A DNA stretch of 64,000 bases from Atrina japonica (taxonomy: Eukaryota > Mollusca > Bivalvia > Pterioida > Pinnidae). The stretch covers positions 119,501 to 183,500 of the forward strand of contig BROG01000031.1 of NCBI GenBank assembly GCA_030159075.1, given 5' to 3'. The notes below the pieces were generated by a model. It did not search any database. It had not been told where the DNA came from and was given only the letters and a program-made list of their open reading frames with translations. The position numbers and the translations under genes are program-made. Shown here one piece after another: positions 46,061-61,773 of this stretch. The stretch's first letter is position 1; each line of letters begins with the position of its first letter.

Positions 46061-46393
46061 TATCGAGAATCAAGATTAATGTCAACTTTTCGCAAACTAT
46101 AAGGTCGGTATAATGACCTTATTTGCGATTACTCTGTTTCACTAAATGTATTGTTGAGTATTCTGTTCGGTAGAAGTTGTTGAGACGCCTGTACCAATTG
46201 TAACGATTTGATCCTAACGTATTTCATTTGAATTTGACTGGACTCACGGCGGGTGTGACCGGTCAACAGGCGATGCTTACTCCTCCATGGCAACTGATCC
46301 CATCTCTGGATTTCCATAGGTCTGTGTTTATCCAATATTTACCTGATTTGTATGTATGTCCTGGACATCCTGAAGATTTATACTTTGGTATTA
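46061..46393 (+). mobile_element. Retroelement family B, 3' tail fragment
   Basis: TAATGTCAACTTTTCGCAAA to TACTTTGGTATTA. Contains the GACTCACGGCGGGTGTGACC tail and the antisense 68-codon frame found in other copies. Confidence 0.83.
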
Positions 46394-46400
46394 GTGATAC

Positions 46401-47357
46401 TTATATTCAACAACAACCACATCAATAGATTAAGTTACAGGGAGGTTACTCTGTGATCCTTACAATGCTATACGTTCTAGCTACGTTAAGATTAACTTTT
46501 CGATATCCCCCCAACATATAATTATATGAATATTTATAAATTTCTTAGTTAAAAATGATTTCATCTTGTTCTCTTGTTTTGGGGTATAATCTTTTCAAAC
46601 CAAATATAATTATGCACATGTATAGTCCCGTGTGAACTTAGTTTGAATTGTAAACTAAATACATGTATATGTAGACAAAATCTATAATACAACACAATGC
46701 ACTTCATGAACTACAGAACATCGATATCTACGTGAAGTCGATTTTATACGCACAAGCAATCATATAGACATACTTGTACATATTGCTTCGTGGCCTAGGG
46801 CCACCAATTTAGTATATTGCTGTGGCGGATCCACTGCACTATCCTCGCAGAGGTATTTTCTAACATTGACGCGGTAACTTTAGGCGGATAAACGATCTGT
46901 GGTTTGGAACCCTCCATTACCTTTTTACTGTCCACGCAGTAACCCTTGACACCCAAGAATAAAGTGTCTAGCTTGGACAAGAAAATTATGAAAGTTTTAA
47001 TGTAATGATTATCATTTTAACAGAAAATTTAGAACATTTCAATTGTGACTTTTTAATTACTTCGCCTTATTTTATATGCCAACATCTATGAAATGATCAG
47101 ACTTAGTGGTGTTACATAATAACACAATACATGTACCTACATGAAGCTGCACTTATATTGATTCTGTATCGTAGTTCTACACAAATGAAGCAAAAACCAG
47201 TTTGTGTTCAAGTTAAAAATAAATATCTCGATCTCCCTTTTGGATACTGTCGGATGTATTGTCGATATATTGCGAGATTGACAGAAGCAACTGACATTTT
47301 AAATCCACTTAAATGCCCATTATCACAAAAAGCTGTATTAGTCTGGATATATATCTT
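46401..47357. other. Non-coding apart from one weak candidate exon
   Basis: No repeat recognised; see the separate entry for 46795-46980. Confidence 0.45.
46795..46980 (-). other. Weak candidate exon, minus strand
   Basis: A 61-codon frame with mixed codon use (LGVKGYCVDSKKVMEGSKPQ, IVYPPKVTASMLENTSARIV), preceded on the minus strand by a pyrimidine-rich TTTTCTTGTCCAAG that could be a splice acceptor. It ends in TAG. No family recognised and no partner exon found. Confidence 0.2.
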
Positions 47358-48690
47358 GCTGACGTAAGCTTATGCATATAAAACAAATATTTAATTTGTG
47401 TCTATACAGATGTATGTAGCACAAGCTGTATATTTATATCTATACTGACGTAAGTATTGTATGTTTATATCTATACTGACGTAAGTATTGTATATTAATA
47501 TCTATACTGACGTATGTATTGTATAATTATATCTATACTGACGTAAGTATTGTATAATTATATCTATACTGAAGTAAGTATTGTATATTTATATCTATAC
47601 TGACGTAAGTATTGTATATTTATATCTATACTGACGTAAGTATTGTATAATTATATTTATACTAGCGTAGGTATTTTATAGTATATCCATGATGACGTAA
47701 GTATTGTAAATTGTATATTCTCTTAACTGACGTAGGTATTGTATTTTATATCCATGATGACGTAAGTATTGTTAATTTTTATATATACAGACGTAAGTAT
47801 TGTATATTTTTATACTGACGTATGTATTGAATATTATATCCTTGATGACGTAAGTATTTTAAATTTATATCTATACAGACGTAAGTATTGAATATCTGAT
47901 TCTATACAGACAGTAAGTACCGTATAATAATAGAAGTAAATTTGTATTATATGTGCCTGTATAGACTTAAGTAATGTATTGTATATAATAAAAGTAAATT
48001 TGTATTATATTTGCCTGTATAGACTTAAGTACCGTACTGTATATAATAGAAGTAAATTTGTATTATATGTGCCTGTTTAGACTTAAGTACCGTACTGTAT
48101 ATAATAGAAGTAAATTTGTTTTATACGTGCCTGTATAAACTTAAGTACCGTACTGTATATAATAGAAGTAAATTTGTATTATATTTGCCTGTATAAACTT
48201 AAGTATTGTATATTTGTGTATATACAGACGTAAGTACCGTACTGTATATTATAGAAATAATTCTGTATTATATGTGCCTGTATATACGTAAGTATCGTAT
48301 TGTATATAATAGAAATAATTCTGTATTATATGTGCCTGTATATACGTAGGTACCGTACTGTATATAATAGAAATAATTCTGTATCATATGTGCCTGTATA
48401 TACGTAAGTATCGTATTGTATATAATAGAAATAATTCTGTATTATATGTGCCTGTATATACGTAAGTATCGTATTGTATATAATAGAAATAATTCTGTAT
48501 TATATGTGCCTGTATATACGTAGGTACCGTACTGTATATTATAGAAATAATTCTGTATTATATGTGCCTGTATATACGTAAGTATCGTATTGTATATGAT
48601 AGAAGTAAATTTGTATATATGTTCCTGTGTAAACGTAAGTACCGTATTGTATATAATAGAAGTAAGTTTGTATATGTGCCTGTATAGGTT
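47358..48690. repeat. Two adjoining tandem arrays (~31 bp, then ~58-60 bp) sharing a CGTAAGTA core
   Basis: 47358-47930: units around TATACTGACGTAAGTATTGTATA. 47930-48690: longer units combining ACGTAAGTACCGTACTGTAT, AATAGAAGTAAATTTG and TATTATATGTGCCTGTATA. The long unit looks like the short unit plus an inserted segment. The second array becomes very regular at about 48290-48590. Confidence 0.9.
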
Positions 48691-48813
48691 GCCTTCATTA
48701 TTTTATTTCTGCTGACATTGTTAAATACAGACTAAACTGAAACTTTACATTAAACATATGTCCTTCCTCTTGTTGTCTGCAGAAGACATATGTATCAGCA
48801 TTCGTATTGCGAA

Positions 48814-48945
48814 AGGCCGGTGGTCTCTCTCTCCGGGTACATTGCAACCGGGTTCTCTACTCCACAATTAAAGTTTTCCGCCATCATATAACTGAAAAAT
48901 TGTAGAGTATGGCGTAAAACAACATTCAAATAAAAAAATTAAAAA
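48814..48945 (+). repeat. tRNA-derived SINE, family 2, 5'-truncated copy with tail
   Basis: GGCCGGTGGTCTCTCTCTCC body, then a 3' end CATATAACTGAAAAATTG-like (here CATCATATAACTGAAAAATT) and GGCGTAAAACAACATTCAAA. The 3' end resembles that of family 1 SINEs. Confidence 0.75.
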
Positions 48946-50684
<1,739 letters not shown>

Positions 50685-50729
50685 CCGAAAATTCACAACT
50701 CAAAAGAAATTCAAAATAATATGAAAGGA

Positions 50730-51542
50730 CAGAATTCAACATATGTAAAATTGCCGAAACCAAGTAATCACAAGTTACGCCCAATAATAGCAGAACCTTC
50801 TTCGAGCACACAACGTTTAAGCAATTTTTTGGACATCATACTTAAACCATTGTGCAAACCTGGTACCTAGTTTTATCCGCGATGATATGGACTTCCGGAA
50901 CTATATCCCGGAAAAAGTACACAAAGGAGCAATCCTTGTAAGTTTCGATGTCAGCAGTTTATATACAAATATCCCGCATAATTTAGGAATCAGTGCAAAC
51001 TTTTTTTGGATAGAAAGACATTCGGAACAAAGTCCACCTCGTTTTTCTAAAGAATGTATCCTTGAAGGTCTTACACTGGTACTAGAAAATAATTTTTTCT
51101 TCTTTGATAACCAATTTTACCTACAAATAAAAGGAACAGCAATTGTCACCAAAATAGCACCAACATATGCTACACTTGTGATGGGTTATCTAGAGGAAAA
51201 ACTTTATACTACTTTAGATCTATCTTTCGATCAAACATTTGAAAATTACATAAAGGAAAACTGGAAGCGATATTTAGACGACTGCTTCATTTTTGGGAAT
51301 AGATGCCGCGAAGATCTGGTGAAATTTCACGAATTCATAAACAATCTGCAGGAATCGATAAAATTCACGATGGAATTCAGTGAAACCAGACTTCCGTTTT
51401 TAGACATTTTAATCATTAAGGAAGATGAAAATATAACAGATTTATATTGTAAGGATACAGATACACACCAATATCTTAATTTTCACTCTTGCCACCCGTC
51501 GCACACAAAACGGAACATTCCTTTAAATATGGCAAGACGATT
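50730..51542 (+). pseudogene. Family A reverse transcriptase, 5' portion
   Basis: Two frames (to 50870 and from 50887) joined by a 1-nt slip near LCKPGT. The YLDD catalytic motif is intact, but motif B has lost the usual MGT residues. A third of the original protein follows only after the nested insertion. Confidence 0.85.
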
Positions 51543-51544
51543 TC

Positions 51545-52912
51545 GAGCTACCACATTTATACCGGATACCTAAACTTCATAAAAACCCATATAAGCAAAG
51601 ATACATAGCAGGATCCAGCAAATGTTCTACCAAACCTTTATCTTTACTTCTTACCAAGATATTGACAGCTGTTAAGGAGAAACTTCAAAAATACTGTACA
51701 GTTGCTTATTCCAGAAGCGGTGTAAATCAGAGATGTGGGTACTTAAAAATTCTAAACAGCTTTTAGAAAATTTGAAGGCACATAATTTTTCTCGAATTCA
51801 CAGTATCAAAACTTATGATTTCTCAACTCTTTACACTACCATTCCACATAAAAAATTAAAAGAAAGGCTTTTTAGCATCATAGACAACTGCTTTTTCACT
51901 AAAGGTGGTACCCGAAAATTTAAATATCTAGTGATTGGCTATCAGGATACTTATTTCGTCAAACACCACTCTGATTCTACACATAAGTATACTGAAGTTG
52001 ATATAAAAAACATGCTGGAATTTCTAATAGACAATATATTTGTAATGTTCGGAGACGTGGTCTTTCAACAAACTGTCGGCATTCCTATGGGAACCAATTG
52101 TGCTCCTTTATTGGCCGACCTGTTCCTTTTATTCATACGAAGCAGACTTCATTCAGAAAACTGCTGAATCAAAAGAAGAAGAAAAAGTTAGCGGTGTCCT
52201 TTAATTTGACATTTAGATATATCGACGACGTTTTGTCAATTAATAATGACAATTTTTCATACATATGTCAATGCGATATATCCCAGCGAACTAGAAATTA
52301 AAGATACAACAGAATCAAGTACACACGCTTCATACTTAGACATTTTACTTAATATCAACACAGACGGGAAATTAGCAACCAAGCTATACGATAAACGCGA
52401 CGATTTCGGCTTTCCCATCGTAAATTTTCCACATTTAAGTAGTAATATCCCTCAGTCACCTGCATATGGAGTTTATATTTCACAAATGATCCGATATGCC
52501 AGGGCGTGCACAACATATGAAGATTTCATATACAGAGGTAAACTACTCACTGACAAATTATTGACACAGGGATATCGAAAACCGCGTTTTAATGTCAACG
52601 TTCCGCAAATTTAATGGTCGGTATAATAGTCTTGTTTGCGACTACTCTGTTTCACTAAGTGAAATGTTGAGTTGCCTTTTCGTTGGCGGTTGTTGAGACG
52701 TCTGTACCAATTGTGACGAGGATACACTCCTCACGTGTTTCATTGGACTTGACTGTGGACTCACGGCGGGTGTGACCGGTCGACAGGGGATGCTTACTCC
52801 TCCATGGAACCTGATCCCACCTCTTGGTTTCCAGAGGTCCGTGTTTGTCCATTTTTACCGGATTTGTATTTATGTCCTGGACATCCTATTGATTTATACT
52901 TTGGTATCTGAG
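51545..52912 (+). mobile_element. Retroelement family B, longest copy, nested in family A
   Basis: Begins near the IPKLHKNPYKQRYIAGSSKC region and contains motif A TYDFSTLYTTIPH, motif B VGIPMGTNCAPLLADLFL (about 52075-52130), motif C FRYIDDVLSINN (about 52215-52250), LDILLNINTDGKLATKLYDK, YARACTTYEDFIYRGKLL, and the thumb GYRKPRF...FNGRYN-type end. A non-coding tail of about 290 bp ends TTTGGTATCTGAG. At least three frame changes and a stop upstream of 51733. No endonuclease follows the RT, unlike family A; N-terminal parts are missing by truncation. Probably a Penelope-related family, possibly one with an N-terminal GIY-YIG. Confidence 0.87.
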
Positions 52913-52944
52913 ATTTTTATATCTGTATCATTGTGATTGATATA

Positions 52945-53700
52945 ACATTGCGCTAACGAAGATTACAAGAACTGAAAACATATCTAAGAAGACAGCAGTA
53001 TTCAGAAAATATCGTCGACGCAGCGATCACAAAAGCGAAAAATATCCCATATACAGTATTACGAAGAACACATGATCATGAAACAAATGTTAACCAATAT
53101 AAAAACATTCCATTTGTGATAACACATTATCCAAGGAATCATAACATAGTTACCACTGCAAAAAGATATCTTCCGATTCTCCATTAGTCCACTAAAATGA
53201 GTGAACTATTTCAAGAAACACAGCTAATTAACAGTAGAAGACAAGCTCCTAACTTGAAAAAACTGTTAACAAGAGCCAAATTTACATCGGACATCGATAT
53301 CCACCGGGTGACAAAATGCGGAGATCCTCGGTGCGGAACATGTGCCTATATTGTTGAAGGCGGGAAAATAACTTTCAAGAACGGCCAACATTCAAACTTA
53401 ATGCTAATATGAACTGCAAACATCTAACTTAATATACTGTGCAACATGCCCCGAGTGTAAAGGAAACAATATAGGACAAACCGGAACCAAACTGTTTGAT
53501 CGAGTAAGGGTTCCTAGGCAGCAGATAAGGGACCCTTCAACGAGGTACTCCCCCGTGTAGTAAACATTTCGAGATATGTGGAAAAGGAAAATTCGAAATG
53601 TTTCCTTTCTTTAAAATTTGGTCAGAGGACGAAAATTTAAGAAAAGCCAAAGAAGACTATTTTATCAAACGTTTTAATCCGAAACTAAACAGGACATGAC
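52945..53700 (+). pseudogene. Family A C-terminal region: linker, Cys finger, GIY-YIG-like endonuclease
   Basis: Resumes the outer element after the insertion. DAAITKAKNIPYTVLRR and NQYKNIPFVITHYPRN are linker; MSELFQETQLINSRRQAPNL to KCGDPRCGTCAYI is the finger region; IYCATCPECKGNNIGQT is the endonuclease start, with KAKEDYFIKRFNPKLN near the end. Broken by a stop near 53188 and frame slips near 53410 and 53540. Confidence 0.85.
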
Positions 53701-53743
53701 TTTTTAACATTTTCCAACTGCATTAGCTACCACTGAACGTTAT

Positions 53744-53770
53744 CTGAAGAGCCGATATGGCTGAAAGCGC
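53744..53770 (+). ncRNA. Possible degenerate hammerhead ribozyme core downstream of family A
   Basis: CTGAAGA, then a GCC-GATAT-GGC hairpin, then (with one extra T) GAAA. This resembles the hammerhead core CUGANGA / stem II / GAAA known from Penelope-like elements. Stem III, the cleavage site and stem I could not be drawn convincingly. Confidence 0.25.
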
Positions 53771-53790
53771 TAACAGAAGAATAATTATAT

Positions 53791-55825
<2,035 letters not shown>

Positions 55826-56050
55826 GACATCTGGACCAATTGTCACGTGGATTCATTCCTTACATATTTAACAGTTGTATTTCACAGATTTGTGGACTCA
55901 CGGCGGGTGTGACCGGTCGACAAGGGACGCTTACTCCTCCATGGCACATGATTCCACCTCTTGATTTCCAGATGTCCGTGTTTGACCATTTTTTATCAGA
56001 TGTGTACATATAACTTGGACATCCTAAGAATTTATACTTTGGTATCTGAG
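55826..56050 (+). mobile_element. Retroelement family B, 3' tail fragment
   Basis: GACCAATTGTCACGTGGATT, then CTCACGGCGGGTGTGACCGG, ending TTTGGTATCTGAG. It runs directly into the tandem array that follows. Confidence 0.83.
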
Positions 56051-56084
56051 CTTTTGTATATATTAATATCTAATGTATGTATAT

Positions 56085-56950
56085 ACAATTTCTTAAAACT
56101 GGCATCTACATTATTTCCAGACCTTAATCTACATATTTCACGACTGGTATCTATAATATTTACTTGTATATACAATATTCCACGACTGGTATAATCTACA
56201 ATATTCCACGACTTGTATCTACAATATTTCACGACTGGTATCTATAATATTTACTTGTATATACAATATTCCACGACTGGTATGATCTACAATATTCACG
56301 ACTTGTATCTACAATATTTCACGACTGGTATCTATAATATTTACTTGTATATACAATATTCCAGGACTGGTATGATCTATAATATTGCACGACTGATATC
56401 TATAATATTTACTTGTATATACAATATTCCAGGACTGGTATGATCTACAATATTCCACGACTTGTATCTACAATATTTCACGACTGGTATCTATAATATT
56501 TACTTGTATATACAATATTCCACGACTGGTATGATCTACAATATTTCACGACTGATATCTATGATATTTACTACCGGTATCTACAAATATTTCCCTACTT
56601 GTGTATACAATATTGACGACTGATGTCCTCAATATTTCCCGACCTGTATATACAATATCCACCACTGATATTTACGATATTTCTCAACTGGTATCTACAA
56701 CATTTTCCATTGTTGTTTACATTATTCACGACTTGTATCTACAATATTCACTACAGGTATCTACAATATTTCTCAACTGGTAACTACAATATTTCATGAC
56801 TTGTATCTACAATATTTCTCAACTTGTATCTACAATATATCTTGATTAATATTTACAATATTCCCTACAGGTATCTAAAATATTTCTTGACTTGTATCTA
56901 CACTATTTCCCGACTGGTATCTACAATATTTCACAACCGGCATCTACAAA
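56085..56950. repeat. Tandem array of ~22-bp units with a ~65-bp higher-order period
   Basis: The unit is CTACAATATTTCACGACTGG TAT with variants. Between about 56120 and 56540 three units repeat as a set (cACGACTGGTAT, TTACTTGTATATACAATATT, CACGACTGGTATGATCTAC). Later units are diverged. Confidence 0.9.
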
Positions 56951-57146
56951 AATGGTATTATCTTTATGTAGTCATGGACGTAATTGTATTTCTACATAAC
57001 TTAATAACATACGTTTGTGAACTATGCTTCATGGAAGAACAAAATGGATTCCCTTGATGTACAAATTGTGTGTCTGTATAAATGCGGTCATTTGCAGCAG
57101 ACGGTTCCTTCGCCATACGAGCTTGGATACAAATTTATTAATTATT

Positions 57147-57148
<2 letters not shown>

Positions 57149-57189
<41 letters not shown>

Positions 57190-57190
57190 T

Positions 57191-57247
<57 letters not shown>
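57149..57247. repeat. (GATA)n microsatellite
   Basis: About 24 GATA units with one TTGATA interruption. Confidence 0.95.
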
Positions 57248-57841
57248 TAAAGGCAATGTTCGTCGCAGGGAATTGACACTGTGTGGATAAATAATCAACC
57301 AAAAATAGATTAAAATAATAGAATATAATGAGATACGTAGGTGAAGAGTTCACACTTATACTAACGTCTCTAACGTCTCGTACGTAAACATCATCAGACA
57401 ACAATCAATGGACCATGACCGGCGGTTTACGCTCAGCAAGGTTGTTAATTTTGTTTTGAATGATAATGTTCTTTGCAAAATTCTTACATAAAGTTATTTC
57501 CTTCCCTTTAATTACGCTTCTAAGTGCTTCACTGTTTTCTAGCAATTTGAGTTTGAGGATCAAAAACTTTACTCGTAACGACAATAAATACAAATGTTAT
57601 TGTCATCTCGTATCCATCACAACACGTACCTAAGTGTATTGGTTGACTCCTACCTATGTTTTAGCTGACTCGTGCCCATCGATTATCTCATTCGTGCCCA
57701 TCGCCTTTTGGATTGTAGAATTATTTATTAAGGTATACATATATTAACAACAGGGTAATTACCATAATGCCGTTTGGTATTAAAATGACATACAACTATC
57801 TGTTGAAATGAATTGGCTTCAGAAGTACCTCGCTGACAGAG

Positions 57842-58100
57842 GTATTGTCCAATTCACAAAACGTGACAGATGAATTAACCTTTTGATTATCTTGAGTATG
57901 ATTCTACTCAATTTTCGGTTATGACAATATTTGTGGGAAAAAAATTATTCCCCACTGGATACTCGTAGGTAGGATAACAAGAAAGGACGAATTTTCTTGT
58001 CACTGTAAATTTAATGTTGTTATTCTTTATTACCTAAAATTTGAACGTGTCCAGGTCAAAAAAGGGTTCACGTGACTACATCCCGCCAGGTTATATGGAT
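57842..58100. repeat. Dispersed repeat of unknown class, copy 3 of 3
   Basis: TATTGTCCAATTCAC, TTAACCTTTTGATTATC, ATTCTACTCAATTTTCGGTT, CCCCACTGGATACT, TTATTACCTAAAATTTG, GTCCAGGTCAA and GTTATATGGAT follow the order seen at 13384-13632 and 19659-19865. Confidence 0.62.
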
Positions 58101-58220
58101 ATAAAGTAAAGGGGTGGTTACAATTTTTTAGCTTATGGCGATTTAATTTTGGTTTCGAAAACAAAGAAATTTAGAACCCCAAAAATGCATAGATGTTTAT
58201 ATAGATGGGCGTGCTAATAA

Positions 58221-58527
58221 TCGTAAAACCACGGTCCGGAATCGTTATGCACTTGCCTATCCGCGGTTTCATGTACCCGAAATCACTCGTAGCTAATGTA
58301 CATTTATAAAGGAGCAAATGTGTTTACTTTATCCAACCGAAGTCCGTTGATCTAATATAATTCTGAAATTGTTTAATAGCCTCGATCTGATTAGCAGACG
58401 AATGCGGAGCACCGTTTACTCGCATTGTCTGGGCATCATGAATAATGAAAAATATGTACGAGTGATTTCAGACACATGAAACCACATATAGGAAAGAGCA
58501 CAGCGATCCCGGACCGTGGTTTTACGA
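58221..58527. repeat. Foldback (MITE-like) element with ~71-bp inverted arms
   Basis: Left arm 58221-58291 (TCGTAAAACCACGGTCCGGA ... GAAATCACTCGTA) pairs with right arm 58457-58527 (TACGAGTGATTTC ... CGGACCGTGGTTTTACGA) over a 165-bp spacer. No coding sequence and no convincing target duplication found. Confidence 0.75.
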
Positions 58528-58853
58528 CGATGGGACTCCCTATACTGTTTGTTTGCAGAATCATGGCAAATTTAGGAATCACTATGTCTGATTTTTCATT
58601 TGTTTATATGACAGGACAGAAAATTGTCGTGTCAATTAGTAGTTGTTCTAGAGGAACCTTAAAGGAACATTACTATTAGTAGGATTGCGTGGTAAACCGT
58701 CTTATAGGGATATTGGAAGTAGTCTTTGAATTATAATTACTTAATTAATTACACTGCTATGCCATATGCCTTTGACATAAAACCCAGTTTATCTTGACAT
58801 ATTCGCAAACATTTCGTATAGCAAAAAATCTTATGTCATTATTAATATAAAAA

Positions 58854-59335
58854 TTTCAGATACCAAAGTATAAATCAATAGAATGTCCAGGACATAGATA
58901 CAAATCCGGTAAAAATGGACAAACACGGACCTCTGGAAACCAAGAGGTGGGATCAGGTGCCATGGAGGAGTAAGCATCCCCTGTCGGCCGGTCACACCCG
59001 TCGTGAGTCCAAAGTCAAGTCCAATCAAACATTTCAACATTTCACTTAGTGAAACAGAGTAGTCGCAAACAAGACTATTATACCGACCGTAAAATTTGCG
59101 GAACGTTGACATTAAACGTGGTTTTCGATATCCCTGTGTCAATAATTTGTCAGTGAGTAGTTTACCTCTGTATATGAAATCTTCATATGTTGTGCACGCC
59201 CTGGCATATCGGATCATTTGTGATATATAATCTCCATATGCGGGTGACTGAGGGATATTACTACTTAAATGTGGAAAATTTACGATGGGAAAGTCGAAAT
59301 CGTCGCGTTTATCGTATAGCTTAGTTGCTAATTGT
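58854..59335 (-). mobile_element. Retroelement family B, thumb and tail fragment with internal deletion
   Basis: The minus strand reads MIRYARACTTYEDFIYRGKL, GYRKPRLMSTFRKFYGRYNS and LVCDYSVSLSEML, then the tail. About 140 bp of tail are missing near 59020. The RT part stops at the TKLYDKRDDFDF region. Confidence 0.87.
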
Positions 59336-60725
59336 TTAACTTTTTTTCTATGATAGAAAATGTATCTGGGTCAATTATTATAGTGAAAAATATTTTCGTG
59401 CCTTTTCTTTATCCGTAAAAAAGTTATCTGGAAAACGGGTAATGTTTCTTACTGGTATTGGTAAATAGACCTTTTTGGAGTTGATTCTTTCTGTTACCCG
59501 GGTAGTTCTTCTATGTGTTTGAGAACTACTTTTTTAGTAAGTCATCGGTCTAACCATAATGTTCTTACGTTATTGTGTACAAATTAGTAAAACGATGGGT
59601 ACTACTCTTCCAATTGTTTTGGTTATGAGTCAGTCAGCAGTAGGCATGATTTAGCCAAAGAGGATACGATTTGAGATGGGCACGAATTGAGATGGGTCCG
59701 AGTTTACCAACATTCCACAAAGAAGTAAACACGTTCCCATACAGGTAGCGAATAAACAAAACACAGAGGACAGAAAATGAATGGAGATAGAATCGATAAA
59801 GAAATTGTGCAATGCGTTTAGGAACAGAAATAGAGCGTTGGAATACTCAGAGTGAAGCTGAAAACAAATTAATAATTTGCCACCCATTTTTTAATTTCCC
59901 CTCAATCTGACAAGGTTATTTATATAACATAGCTTTTCAATCGTTGAGTCTCAGACTGGTCGGAGAATACCAATACTTTTTTTTGTTTTTATCTATTTAA
60001 CTTGAAAGTGGTAAAAGTGTATGTATAGAAATACAATATTTTTATTTAAAAAAAATAATAATTGCACTTTTCGGTAAAATACTTCCCACAATTTGACGTA
60101 TATTCATGTTTGACATGCTTTCCGTATCGATGTAACAGCAGTGAGTGGTACACGTACGATCGCTAATTAGGGGTGTTTATATCATGCTTTTTATCATTTT
60201 CTGACTAATTGCAGTGTATGTGTGCACTTGTTTTGATTAGTATGTCTTTAAATTGTAAAAGGTGTGAATCGGAAAACTTTTTACGATATTTCATGTAGTT
60301 CAGTTTGAGAGGTAATGGACCTTTAAATATGCTTTTGATGGCCTTCAACAGGCACTCCCAGTTGACGCCCGTCAATTTCACTGATGACAATAATTGAATA
60401 CGAAAACTATGACTATCAATTAACACTTTGAGGCACAGAGTTGGTGAATGTGACATTGAGAACACTTCTAATTTCGATATGCTAATATCAAAAAGAAATT
60501 CAACAACGATCTACTGTTAATCGTTATGGACTGTACACAATAACGAATATTTACATCAGCATTTTCCTCACGTCTGCTCCTCTGTTAAATGAAAGCTGAC
60601 TTAATTAGATGCAAACGAATGTCACTGTGTATATGTGCAAAAAGAGAACATAGCTCTTAGTATACTACTACAATATAGATTGAAGACTTGTGAAACGACT
60701 TCAGTTATGGTGAAGAACAAGAATA
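59336..60725. other. Non-coding, nothing recognised
   Basis: No exon or repeat family identified; frames of up to 86 codons here have no coding support. Confidence 0.5.
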
Positions 60726-60971
60726 TTAATCCGCGAAAAATAACTTTCTCCCATGGTTCACACATTCATCTCTCATTTTATTTAGAATAGCAGTTCTTCG
60801 GGTTTTTAAGTAATCCGTTTTGGATTTTGATTTCACATGCACTGCTTCAACATTGTTAGTCTTAAAAGCGATTCCGGTACGTGTCTTTCCGTTGATCGAG
60901 AAGGTAGACAACAATTTCAGAGCGTGCATTGTACCAGGTTTAGCATATTTTCTTCAAGAAAGAAGCATGTC
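60726..60971 (-). other. Weak candidate terminal exon, minus strand
   Basis: An open frame KYAKPGTMHALKLLSTFSIN, GKTRTGIAFKTNN, then KTDYLKTRRTAILNKMRDEC to KLFFAD and TAA. The codon mix looks more protein-like than the surrounding DNA, and a TTCTTTCTTGAAG acceptor-like site precedes it. No family recognised, and no upstream exon was found. Confidence 0.25.
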
Positions 60972-61097
60972 TTGCAGACTTAATCGCAAGCTTGACTTCA
61001 TTCCCTTTTGTCAACTAGCAACGGAGCTTGATTTAGACCCTGAAAACTGAAGGACAGATGATTGTTACTTGTCTCTCTATGTCAGAAACAATTTACC

Positions 61098-61700
61098 AGA
61101 CATGGCATGTTATGAGACATGGCATATAATGAGACATGGCATATAATGAGACATGGCATATAATGAGACATGGCATATTATGAGACATGGCATATTATGA
61201 GACATGACATATAATGAGACATGACATATTATGAGACATGGCATATTATGAGACATGGCATATAATGAGACATGGCATATTATGAGACATGGTATATTAT
61301 AAGACATGGCATATAATGAGACATGGCATATTATGAGACATGGCATATAATAAGACATGGCATATAATGAGACATGGCATATTATGAGACATGGCATATA
61401 ATGAGACATGGCATATAATGAGACATGGCATATTATGAGACATGGCATATTATGAGACATGGCATATAATGAGACATGGCATATTATGAGACATGGCATA
61501 TAATGAGACATGGCATATTATGAGACATGGCATATAATGAGACATGGCATATAATGAGACATGGCATATTATGAGACATGGCATATAATGAGACATGGCA
61601 TATTATGAGACATGGCATATTATGAGACATGGCATATTATAAGACATGGCATATTATGAGACATGGCATATTATGAGACATGGCATATTATCATATTATG
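61098..61700. repeat. 17-bp tandem repeat, ~35 copies
   Basis: Unit GAGACATGGCATATTAT or GAGACATGGCATATAAT; the two forms differ at one base and are interspersed irregularly. A 133-codon minus-strand frame through it is an artefact (period 51 bp = 17 codons). Confidence 0.95.
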
Positions 61701-61773
61701 ACATTTTGGTTTAATTTATGAGACATCGCATCTGTACCATGTTGTCATAATACAAATTATTCAATGAACAATT

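Larger units (their letters stand above)
50690..53790 (+). mobile_element. Penelope-like element, family A (RT plus GIY-YIG-type region), interrupted by a family B insertion
   Basis: Outer element. RT part 50730-51542: YVKLPKPSNHKLRPIIAEPS, motif A VSFDVSSLYTNIPHN, motif B region decayed (GTAIVTKIAPTYA), motif C KRYLDDCFIFG, then RLPFLDILIIKED. It stops at NMARR (51542), where family B DNA begins, and resumes at about 52945 with RLQELKTYLRRQQYSENIVD. Next come a CGDPRCGTC finger (53318-53344) and YCATCPECKGNNIGQTGTKL...RFNPKLN, a GIY-YIG-like endonuclease end (to about 53700). Lesions: a 1-nt frameshift near 50862, stops after PILH, and a frame slip after RDPSTRYSP. An active copy would reverse-transcribe and insert its RNA; this one is dead. 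Confidence 0.9.

Noticed and set aside
61110..61511. 133-codon minus-strand frame
   Set aside because: Produced by the 17-bp tandem repeat (51-bp super-period); no independent coding evidence.
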